Translations under genes and position numbers: made by a program
NCBI RefSeq assembly: GCF_008121495.1
Contig: NZ_CP043051.1
Span: forward strand, 496,001-560,000
Source of the DNA: Mediterraneibacter gnavus ATCC 29149
Lineage (GTDB): Bacteria; Bacillota; Clostridia; Lachnospirales; Lachnospiraceae
Direction: 5' to 3'
Length of the DNA: 64,000 nt
Shown: positions 15,735 through 23,108 of the stretch, one piece after another
How the letters are laid out: every line of letters begins with the position of its first letter
Position numbering within the stretch: position 1 is the first letter of the stretch
Notes under the pieces: model-generated
Told to the model about the DNA's origin: nothing
The model's input: the letters and a program-made list of their open reading frames with translations, nothing else
The model's database searches: none

Positions 15735-15806
15735 CAACGTTCCGAAGGATGCCCAGAGCGACGGTTCCTAACAGGGCGGCGGGTCGGCTGGGCAAGTGGA
15801 CGCCTT
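15735..15806. other. GC-rich island with hairpin
   Basis: About 70 bases of clearly higher GC than the AT-rich flanks. TGCCCAG (15750-15756) pairs with CTGGGCA (15788-15794), continued by CGAC/GTCG. No gene fits. It could be a replication or transfer site, or a structured RNA. Confidence 0.45.
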
Positions 15807-15818
15807 AGATTACTTCTG

Positions 15819-16235
15819 CTATTTCGTCACATATTCGATTGGACTATCTTCAATTCCCTCATATTTCTTTATAGTAAGAAGATTGTTAATAAAGTCTAAT
15901 ACCTTGTTTGTATCTTCATCATCCAGTAGGTCCAACTTAGTCAAGATATCAATGTCTGTTTGATTTTCCACTTGTATTGATATGGGTTCTGACATATCCA
16001 CAACCGCTTTAAATTTTTTCTTTCTGTGAACCACATCAATATCTGTAGTCAATCCCATAACATGACTTTTGCTTACGCCAAACAGTTGTGATAACCTATC
16101 CCATATAGAATCATCCCTTGGAGTTCCATTCCCATTTTCATAGTTAGTCAGCATACTTTGTGAAATTCCCAACTCTTTTGCCAATTCCGCAACTGTGATG
16201 TTATTTTCTTTTCTCAATTCTTTTATTTTATTCAT
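15819..16235 (-). CDS. Xre-family repressor of the outer element
   Basis: The 138-residue protein has an N-terminal HTH at residues 1-60 (IKELRKENNITVAELAKELG, ISQSMLTNYENG) and a C-terminal region of about 70 residues ending in a helical segment. AAGGAGG lies just before the ATG. It is divergent from the gene set leading to rep and int. Two 17-bp operator-like palindromes lie in the divergent spacer. It probably acts like a phage or ICE immunity repressor that keeps replication and integration genes off. Confidence 0.85.
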   Translation of the reverse strand: MNKIKELRKENNITVAELAKELGISQSMLTNYENGNGTPRDDSIWDRLSQLFGVSKSHVMGLTTDIDVVHRKKKFKAVVDMSEPISIQVENQTDIDILTKLDLLDDEDTNKVLDFINNLLTIKKYEGIEDSPIEYVTK

Positions 16236-16293
16236 CGCAATCCTCCTTGTTTATGCTCATTATATTTCAATGTTTTCACTCTGTCAATCTTTT

Positions 16294-16310
16294 TATCGGA
16301 TATTAAGATA
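16294..16310. promoter_or_regulatory. operator-like palindrome 1, outer element
   Basis: TATCGGA-TAT-TAAGATA, differing at two outer positions from the perfect palindrome at 16352-16368. It lies just upstream of the rightward -35 box. Confidence 0.55.
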
Positions 16311-16316
16311 TTTCTC

Positions 16317-16345
16317 TTGACATCGCTTATTCTGTGCTGTATTAT
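16317..16345 (+). promoter_or_regulatory. promoter of the rep/int transcript
   Basis: TTGACA (16317-16322), 17-bp spacer, TATTAT (16340-16345), between the two palindromes and 52 bases before the first rightward gene. Confidence 0.65.
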
Positions 16346-16351
16346 AATAAA

Positions 16352-16368
16352 TATCTGAATATCAGATA
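16352..16368. promoter_or_regulatory. operator-like palindrome 2, outer element
   Basis: Perfect TATCTGA-ATA-TCAGATA at the expected start of the rightward transcript. Likely bound by the divergent Xre repressor. Confidence 0.65.
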
Positions 16369-16396
16369 ATCAAATATTTTAAGGAGGTCATATTTA

Positions 16397-16717
16397 TTGA
16401 TTAGAGGAACTGATTTCATTTTAAACCCGGACAAACTGGAGGAACAATTTCAATTAGTCGAAGTATCTGAATGGATTGACTACAACACCAAAGAGAAACT
16501 AGGCTTCTACTACACTGTTCTTTTTCCAAAGCTGAAATTTGAGAAAATCAAAGTTGGCGTTAAAAATGCCAATCAGCTTGTGTCTAATGAAGAATTGGAG
16601 CAAAGAGGACAAGTGACCGTTTCATTTGAGGGACTACATACATGGGCGAGTCTTTATAATGGACGCTTATCCGTCAAAGCAGAAGCTGCCAATATCAGAA
16701 AAGCCGGAACAAAATAG
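16397..16717 (+). CDS. small protein upstream of rep, unknown
   Basis: The 106-residue frame starts with TTG at 16397, nine bases after a perfect AAGGAGG; no ATG is available nearby. The protein is strand-rich (LGFYYTVLFPKLKFEKIKVGV, GQVTVSFEGLHTWASLYNG). Small beta-rich proteins before rolling-circle initiators are sometimes single-stranded-DNA-binding proteins, but no such motif is certain here. It ends at the foot of the large hairpin before rep and is probably cotranscribed with rep and int. Confidence 0.7.
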   Translation: MIRGTDFILNPDKLEEQFQLVEVSEWIDYNTKEKLGFYYTVLFPKLKFEKIKVGVKNANQLVSNEELEQRGQVTVSFEGLHTWASLYNGRLSVKAEAANIRKAGTK

Positions 16718-16789
16718 TTCCCTAAAGGGGGCAGATAGTCAGTGCCGGACAACGTCATAAGGTGCTGACTATCTGCACCATTTAAGGAA
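16718..16789 (+). other. large hairpin before rep, candidate double-strand replication origin
   Basis: Arms of 29 bases (16718-16746 and 16761-16789) match at 24 positions, including an unbroken core GCAGATAGTCAG/CTGACTATCTGC. The 14-base loop is GGACAACGTCATAA. It lies 90 bases before the HUH Rep gene, where rolling-circle origins often sit with the nick site in a loop. A terminator or attenuator role is possible, but there is no T-run. Confidence 0.55.
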
Positions 16790-16879
16790 ACAGATATCGT
16801 TCTATCTTTACTTGATATATAAAACAACATCTTCCGAAAAATCGGAGTAGAAACAAGCACATACAAAATAGGATACGAG

Positions 16880-17713
16880 GTGAATTTCGTGGGCAAAGCA
16901 AAACAATGTTTTGTATACAATACGAAAATCATTGAAACTCCTACTACGAAAGAAGTGTATTTCTATGAAACTCCAATTTACAGCCATTCAAATTCAGATT
17001 CAAAAACAAGTAATACACAAGCACATAAACGTAAAGTATTTGATGAAATGTCGGCTCATAAGCAATATGACAGTTTAAAGCGCAAGCAAAAACACTATGA
17101 GCAAACCCGTTGGGAGATTGCCCGTATTGTTGACTGCAATTTTGATAACAAGACCAAATTTTTAACGCTGACATTCCGAGAGAATATTCAAGACATCACT
17201 ATAACCAACAAGGAATTTAAGTATTTTATACAACGATTAAATTACTATCTGTATCAAACCAAAGTCCAGACATTGAAATATATTGCAACGTGGGAGAAAC
17301 AGAAACGTGGAGCAATCCACTACCATGTTATTTTCTTTGATTTTCCGTTTGTGGCAAAGGAAAAACTACAAGATTTATGGACGTATGGATTTATCAAAAT
17401 AAACCGCATTGATGTAGACAGCATGGAGAACAGAGGACGTTATTTAAGCAAATATTTTGGTAAAGACCTAGAGTTAAAGGAACACAAAAAAAAGGCATTT
17501 TTCAAATCTCAAAACCTTAAAATGCCAATTGAACAAAAGTTAATGCTTACAGATGATATTCTACAGGATTTAACACAAGAGAATGTCGTCTTTCAGAAAG
17601 AATATACCAGACAGGTGTATGATACAAAATCTATCATTACAAACGGCTCACCCCTTAAAGACAGCAGTGTTACATATCTGAAAATTAAAAAGGGGCGTGA
17701 TTGTACTGGCTAA
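16880..17713 (+). CDS. HUH rolling-circle replication initiator Rep
   Basis: The 277-residue protein carries the three rolling-circle motifs in order: motif 1 FLTLTF (residues 94-99), motif 2 GAIHYHVIFF with metal-binding His147 and His149, and motif 3 RYLSKYFGK with candidate nicking Tyr188 or Tyr192. This is the single-domain layout of plasmid and filamentous-phage-like Reps, without a helicase domain. The frame starts with GTG at 16880; a second GTG at 16889 has an equally good GAGGTG upstream. It overlaps the integrase frame by 17 bases. It suggests that the excised outer element replicates as a small rolling circle. Confidence 0.85.
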   Translation: MNFVGKAKQCFVYNTKIIETPTTKEVYFYETPIYSHSNSDSKTSNTQAHKRKVFDEMSAHKQYDSLKRKQKHYEQTRWEIARIVDCNFDNKTKFLTLTFRENIQDITITNKEFKYFIQRLNYYLYQTKVQTLKYIATWEKQKRGAIHYHVIFFDFPFVAKEKLQDLWTYGFIKINRIDVDSMENRGRYLSKYFGKDLELKEHKKKAFFKSQNLKMPIEQKLMLTDDILQDLTQENVVFQKEYTRQVYDTKSIITNGSPLKDSSVTYLKIKKGRDCTG

Positions 17714-19025
17714 ACTGAACGCCCTTGAAATCCTGCAATATGAGAAAGCCATTATGTCGAGAGCAGATTCAATAAAGATATTGTATCAAGAATTAAAAAC
17801 TGGTATACTTTCGCTAACGGATATACAAGAACAGGTTGATATGAATAAAAAACAAGTTCTTGATTTACACAAAAAAATGTATAACTACTGGCAAGGAAAA
17901 AATGGTAAGTGGTACAGCTATTTACCAAAAGAGGGGGTTGAACCGCCAAAGGGAAAGCAGATTGAGAGTGTCAACGAGGAAAAATTGAATAGTAAAATCA
18001 TAGAGTATTATGTCATTGAGGAATCCCGAAAAAAGCAGGAAAAGACTTGCCCTACTTTCCTAGAAGTCTATTACATGTGGCGAAGTATTAAGGATTTAGA
18101 ATTAGACGATAACTCAATCTATAAGTTTAATACTGACTGCAAACGTTTCTTTGTTGGTACAGACTTTGCTGAGATGCCTATTAATCAGATTAATGAGAAC
18201 ACAATAAAAGTTTTTATGTTGGAAACCATCAAGCGACTTGAATTGTGCAAAGAAACCACACGTAAGTTTTTCAGCTATATAAAAAACGTGATTAGATACG
18301 CAAGAATTGAAAAAATTATCACAGATAATCCAGTGGAATTTCTTGAGCCTAAGGACTTTACAAAACATTGTGGAGAAATTGAAGTATCTGACTGCGATAA
18401 ATACTATACCGATACTGAACTTGCTATTATCTTAAAAGCCTTGCATGGATATTATAGGGAGAACCCTTTATATATGCCGCCTTATGCCATAGAATTAGCA
18501 ATGTACACGGGTATGAGGGTTAGTGAGCTATCAACCTTGAAATGGTCTGATATCAATGATATCTGCATCAGTATCAATAAATCTGCAAAACACAATCGGT
18601 TAAAAAATGAATTTTCTGTTGGTAAGACTAAAACCAAGAAATCAAGAGCCTATCCGGTTGACGGACAGATTAATCACTTATTGGCACGCATCAAGCGAGT
18701 ACAAGAAGAACATGGAATTTTATGTGAATGGATTTTCACGGATGGCAATGGAAGTTATACCCATGCAAGAAACATAACTGACTGCATGACACGGTTATGC
18801 CGGGAAAACAAATTAAACGGTGGTGGTATCACTAAGCTACGGAAAACAACCAGTTCCGACTTACAAGCTAAAGGCACACCAAAATCAGTGGTCGCAAGTA
18901 TGTTAGGACATACTACCGAGGTCAACGAGAAGTATTATACCTATGACACTTCAAACCTTGCCGAAAAGAAAAAGATTATCCAAGAGCGAAATGCCAAATT
19001 TAAGAATCTGGCACACACTGGATAA
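17697..19025 (+). CDS. tyrosine integrase of the outer element
   Basis: The frame encodes up to 442 residues from a GTG at 17697. ATG 17754 is an alternative start, giving 423 residues, with a weak GAGAAAG upstream. A helical N-terminal region is followed by a core-binding domain (about 130-230) and the catalytic domain with YTGMRVSELSTLKW (box I Arg), TKLRKTTSSDL (box II), and MLGHTTEVNEKYYTYD with the nucleophile tyrosine. In box II the usual histidine of HxxR is threonine, while Arg is kept. The gene ends 70 bases from the tRNA-Pro 3' end, the normal place for the integrase that uses this site. Confidence 0.9.
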   Translation: MIVLAKLNALEILQYEKAIMSRADSIKILYQELKTGILSLTDIQEQVDMNKKQVLDLHKKMYNYWQGKNGKWYSYLPKEGVEPPKGKQIESVNEEKLNSKIIEYYVIEESRKKQEKTCPTFLEVYYMWRSIKDLELDDNSIYKFNTDCKRFFVGTDFAEMPINQINENTIKVFMLETIKRLELCKETTRKFFSYIKNVIRYARIEKIITDNPVEFLEPKDFTKHCGEIEVSDCDKYYTDTELAIILKALHGYYRENPLYMPPYAIELAMYTGMRVSELSTLKWSDINDICISINKSAKHNRLKNEFSVGKTKTKKSRAYPVDGQINHLLARIKRVQEEHGILCEWIFTDGNGSYTHARNITDCMTRLCRENKLNGGGITKLRKTTSSDLQAKGTPKSVVASMLGHTTEVNEKYYTYDTSNLAEKKKIIQERNAKFKNLAHTG

Positions 19026-19045
19026 TCCCAACCAAAGCCAACCAA
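19024..19045. repeat. outer-element end motif, right copy
   Basis: Twenty-two bases matching 4295-4317 apart from one missing A, same orientation, starting in the last codons of the integrase and ending 49 bases before the attachment site. Candidate arm-binding site. Confidence 0.6.
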
Positions 19046-19071
19046 CTTTTTCAACACCTAAAAAATGAAAA

Positions 19072-19090
19072 ACCCCCATAAAATGGGGGT
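19072..19090 (-). terminator. element-borne terminator for the tRNA transcript
   Basis: On the minus strand ACCCCCAT-TTT-ATGGGGGT is followed by TTTTCATTTTTT, directly after the tRNA-Pro 3' end. It lies inside the element and replaces the displaced terminator at 4164-4203. Confidence 0.85.
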
Positions 19091-19094
19091 AAAA

Positions 19095-19168
<74 letters not shown>

Positions 19169-19198
19169 ATATAAGATAAGAAATTCTTATCTTATAAC

Positions 19199-19269
19199 CT
19201 ACGGATAGAGGACTCGAACCTCTACTAACAGAGTCAGAGTCTGCTGTGCTGCCATTACACCAATCCGCA
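19199..19269 (-). tRNA. tRNA-Gln (anticodon CTG)
   Basis: Minus-strand cloverleaf: acceptor TGCGGAT/ATCCGTA, anticodon stem GCAGA/TCTGT around loop CTCTGAC (anticodon CTG), T arm AGAGG-TTCGAGT-CCTCT. It lies 30 bases upstream of tRNA-Pro and is probably cotranscribed with it. Confidence 0.93.
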
Positions 19270-19307
19270 TCACCTCATGTTTCGTCTCTGTCAGACGCAA
19301 CATAGTT

Positions 19308-19336
19308 ATTATATCCACATGTATAAAAAAAGTCAA
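19308..19336 (-). promoter_or_regulatory. promoter of the tRNA-Gln/tRNA-Pro unit
   Basis: Minus strand TTGACT (19331-19336), 17-bp spacer, perfect TATAAT (19308-19313), 39 bases before tRNA-Gln. Confidence 0.85.
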
Positions 19337-19399
19337 TACCTTTTTTATATTTTTTGTTTTTATTTAATAAAGGTGATTGAGTGTGAACAGTAACGAATA

Positions 19400-19421
19400 G
19401 GGCCGACCATCACGCCGGCCC
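19400..19421 (-). terminator. hairpin after the GH2 gene
   Basis: GGGCCG pairs with CGGCCC across a 10-base loop, six bases after the GH2 stop. There is no T-run on the minus strand, so it may be a weak terminator or a 3' stabilising hairpin. Confidence 0.5.
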
Positions 19422-19426
19422 ATTCT

Positions 19427-21670
19427 TTAAGAATTTTTTACATGCCTTAATTGCTCATTGAGCATATTTAACATTTCAGGTGTAATTGCTGGTCCGATCA
19501 TTTTCGCAAGCTCTACGAATGTCAACGAACGAATTGAATTCTGCACACTCTCAGTCAGTAACGCTTTACCACCTTCTCCAAACGAGATAAACAACCCATT
19601 CAGAATTTCATTGCCTTTCTCTGTATCCAGTATTGTCCCTATCTCATCATATACAGACAGAAAGCCCTGTGTTGCTTCAAGCTTCTTTTTTTCTCCATAC
19701 TCATCCAGGAACCAGTTGACTCCGTCATTTTCGCCGGACTCCAGAATATACTCTGCCTCCAATCCATCTGTATGAGTAAAAGCGGCCTCGTCTTCGCAAA
19801 CCTTCTCATCTCCGCAATAACCATAAATTGTAATTTGGTGATTTTGAGTTAATTTAATACCTTCAAACAGGAAACAATATGTCCCTTTTTGTTCTTGGAT
19901 CCGTTTTCCATCCATCCAAAGTTCCGCCTTTTCGATTCCTGTGGCGTATACTTTTATTGTTGTAGTGTCTCCCGGTCTTTTTTGAAAACGCTTTGAACAG
20001 ATGTGCACAAACGGTTTTTCTGTCCAATATGCTTTATAAAGATAAAATGCATCCTTTTTAATTTTCCGATCATATGTAACCAGACCTTTTGTATTACGCC
20101 CTTGTGTGCCACCTTCTTTTCTCTTATCTGCCGCAAAATCGAACATATTCCACACAAAGCTGCACCAGAGATACGGTCGTTCCTGTATTGCCTGAAGCAT
20201 TTTTTCGTGATAATAAGACTGGTACTCTTCCGTATAATCCTGACGTTTCGGAGCATCCGAATGATATTGAACATTGGTATCTGCGCCATATTCCGAAATT
20301 CCCATGCACATATCAGAATTTTCTTTATGGAGAGAGTCCATCCACGCTCCGCAGTCCTCTACTTTTCCTGCATACCATCCCATATAAACATTATAGGCCG
20401 ATAAATCTGTAATCTTGTTCTGTTCACTTTGGCTCTCCACAGTTGTCAGATTTGCAAGCACTGTTTTTCGGGACGGGTCCAGCTTGTGGCATAATTTCTG
20501 CAGAATCCTCTGATTTTCCACAAGTTCATCAGACTCTTCCCCCATCGTGATTTCATTACTGATCCCCCAAAAGCAAATACTTGGATGATTATAATTCTGC
20601 ATAATCAATTCCCGCATCTGTCGTACAGTATCCTCTTTTGCTTCTTTCGTATTTATAAAACGAGAAATAAATGGAATTTCCGCCCAAACTACCATACCTA
20701 ACTCATCACAAAAATCATAAAAACTCTGTGCATGCTGATAATGTGCCAGTCTTACTGCTGTAGCTCCTATTTCATGAATCAACATCGCATCTTCTCTTTG
20801 ATCTTCCTCGCTGATTGCCCATCCTTTTCCTTGTCGGTCCTGATGTCTGGAAACTCCGCGCAAAGGATAACTCTCCTGATTCAGGAAGAATCCTGTTTCA
20901 GCATCCACATAAAATTCCCGAATACCAAATCGGGTACTTACCTCATCACCGGAACCTTCCATGATCATTTTCGCTGTATATAAATAGGGATCTTTTTTCC
21001 CATTCCATACTCTTGGATTATCTATGAAAAACACTTTTTCAGGTTTCTCTGTATTTGCTTCCAGAATAATCTCCCCTTCTCCATTCCGTATCTGCACCTT
21101 ATATGCTTCACTTTGCCCGCCTGATACCTTTCCCTGCACCAGAACTTCTGCTTTTCCATCTTCGTTTAGGTGTGAAGTCACATAAATCCCGGGACCTCCA
21201 TATTCTTCCAATTCAAAATGCCGTTCAGGTACAACCAGTAAATTTACACCTCGATACAAACCACCGAAAAAGGTAAAGTCCGCAAATTGCGGATATGTAT
21301 CCTGACTTTCCGAATTATCTACTGCAATTGCAAGAATATTCTCCTTTTCTTCCAATCTTTCCGTCAAACGAATCCGAAACAGCGAAAATCCTCCGATATG
21401 ATGCCCGATCTCTGCTCCATTGAGATACACATGTGCAGTCTGACTTGCAGCCGGAACCTCCAAATAAATTTCATCGCCCTGAGGACGCTCCAGTTTTCGA
21501 ACATACCAGCATTCTCTTCTGTCATAATAATCGTCCCCATCTGCCCCGTCTTCTGCATTCCACGTATGAGGCAGTGTTATCTCCTGCATTGCCGAAAAAT
21601 CGGGTGCTGTCAGATTTGGTCTTTCTTTTGTAAAAAACCAATTTTCATTAATTTCTATTTTTCGTCTCAT
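19427..21670 (-). CDS. glycoside hydrolase family 2, probable beta-galactosidase
   Basis: The 747-residue protein is a cytosolic GH2 retaining glycosidase with no signal peptide. The order is sugar-binding jelly-roll domain (about 1-155), immunoglobulin-like domain (about 160-250), TIM barrel (about 255-560) and a C-terminal extension. The acid/base is Glu373 (WGISNEI) and the nucleophile Glu460 (GISEYGAD). An N-T-K at 526-528 in GRNTKGLVTYDR recalls the NxK motif of glucuronidases, but the surrounding sequence is also usual in GH2 beta-galactosidases. It is last in the licT-PTS-transporter operon and overlaps the transporter frame by four bases. The exact sugar is uncertain. Confidence 0.88.
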   Translation of the reverse strand: MRRKIEINENWFFTKERPNLTAPDFSAMQEITLPHTWNAEDGADGDDYYDRRECWYVRKLERPQGDEIYLEVPAASQTAHVYLNGAEIGHHIGGFSLFRIRLTERLEEKENILAIAVDNSESQDTYPQFADFTFFGGLYRGVNLLVVPERHFELEEYGGPGIYVTSHLNEDGKAEVLVQGKVSGGQSEAYKVQIRNGEGEIILEANTEKPEKVFFIDNPRVWNGKKDPYLYTAKMIMEGSGDEVSTRFGIREFYVDAETGFFLNQESYPLRGVSRHQDRQGKGWAISEEDQREDAMLIHEIGATAVRLAHYQHAQSFYDFCDELGMVVWAEIPFISRFINTKEAKEDTVRQMRELIMQNYNHPSICFWGISNEITMGEESDELVENQRILQKLCHKLDPSRKTVLANLTTVESQSEQNKITDLSAYNVYMGWYAGKVEDCGAWMDSLHKENSDMCMGISEYGADTNVQYHSDAPKRQDYTEEYQSYYHEKMLQAIQERPYLWCSFVWNMFDFAADKRKEGGTQGRNTKGLVTYDRKIKKDAFYLYKAYWTEKPFVHICSKRFQKRPGDTTTIKVYATGIEKAELWMDGKRIQEQKGTYCFLFEGIKLTQNHQITIYGYCGDEKVCEDEAAFTHTDGLEAEYILESGENDGVNWFLDEYGEKKKLEATQGFLSVYDEIGTILDTEKGNEILNGLFISFGEGGKALLTESVQNSIRSLTFVELAKMIGPAITPEMLNMLNEQLRHVKNS

Positions 21671-23085
21671 TCTTCGTCTCCTGTTTCACCAATCAATTCC
21701 ACATTGGAACGTCCCAGTTTCTTTTCCAGCTCTAATGTCTTGTTTTTATCCAGCGGATACACAAACCGCAAACAAATGTATTGGGCAGCAACACAAACTG
21801 CATATACCAGACCGATCAGAATCAATACATTTCTTGCCACATCTACACTCTGCTGTGCCCCCAGATTCTCATCATATCCTGTTAAGATCAACAAGAACGA
21901 AACAATCGATACTCCCACTCCCTGAGCCAGTTTTCTTCCCAGAGAATACGTTGCATATATAGTTCCCTCTTCTCATTTTCCTGTCTGTAATTCTTGATAA
22001 TCCACACTGTCCGCCACAAGTGCCCACACAACAGTCGAGAAAAAAATACAGGAACTGTTTATGAGTACTGCTAAGATAATATAAATCATCATTCCCGTAT
22101 TGTCAGGTGTTATCGGAAGAAATACAATTCCTGCTGCCGCCAAAATTCCAATCAGCATTGGGGCTGCTGCAGCTTCACGTTTTCCGAAGCGCTGTACTGT
22201 CGGTTTTACCAGTGGTATTACAATTAAAGATGGAATCATTGTTGCAAGCCCCAGAATACCGGATAATTTTGCATTTTTAAAATAACTCTGAAATACAATC
22301 TGGTTCGCGCTGGAAAGCCCTATCTGCATGATGATCAGCGCAATGGATGCAATCGTAATCGCTACAACTGCTTTATTTTTCAAAAAAGCGCTTAATGACT
22401 CGAAATAATTAAATTTCACTTTTTCCTGAGGTTCATGGGAGACAGCCACTCTCTCCACAGTCCCTTTGATCAGAATCTGAAATGCCGCAAAACCAATGAT
22501 TCCAAGCACTAACGCCACAATAAACATTCTGCTTCCGATCAGATTGTTATCCTTATCGTAACATAATAACGGTAAAGTAATCAAAACAACAATATTCGCG
22601 ATCATTGATCCGATTCCGCGGTAAGTTGACAACTGTGCTCTCTCTGTCGGATCTGTAGTAATAGCTGCATTCATTGCTCCATAAGGTACATTGACAACAG
22701 TATATGCCATATCCCAGATCAGGTATCCCACAACACATACCAGTACCTTAATCGGATAAGGTGCACTTGGGATCGGCAGAAAACATAACGCTCCTGAAAA
22801 TAACAGTACAAAAGATCCATAATAAATATAAGTTTTAAATTTTCCTCTTTTTCCCGGTTTCAACGCATCCATTAATGCTCCCATGATCGGATCATTAATC
22901 GCATCCCAGATTTTCAAAAGCAAAATAATGATTCCCCATGTTCCTAAATCCAGCCCAATATACTGTGTATAAAACAGCATCAAATAGCTGTTCAGCGCAA
23001 AACTCATATTGCACCCTAAATCTCCCATTGCATATGACCATTTATCCTTCGCTCCAAACGGTCTTTGTCTGTTGACTTTGTTCAT
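21667..23085 (-). pseudogene. GPH/MFS-type sugar:cation symporter interrupted by an in-frame TGA
   Basis: The frame encodes a 12-helix glycoside-pentoside-hexuronide family symporter (FGAKDKWSYAMGDLGCN start, KIWDAINDPIMGALMD motif, NVPYGAMNAA). One TGA at 21973-21975 stops it after about 370 residues. The same frame then continues without shift (EEGTIYATYSLGRKLAQG) for about 100 more residues to 21667, completing the usual length. Relatives have arginine at this point (CGA to TGA would be one transition). I start it at ATG 23085, nine bases after AGGAGG. The truncated product lacks the last two or so helices and is probably inactive unless read through or miscalled. Confidence 0.85.
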
Positions 23086-23108
23086 TTTCATCTTCCTCCT
23101 AATCATAT

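Noticed and set aside
21973-21975. Selenocysteine or programmed recoding at the TGA
   Set aside because: GPH transporters are not selenoproteins, the position normally holds Arg, and no selenocysteine insertion hairpin is evident right after the TGA.
21667-23106. Frameshift in the sugar transporter
   Set aside because: The two open segments (21973-23106 and 21667-21918) are in the same frame (offset divisible by three), so a nonsense codon and not a frameshift divides them.
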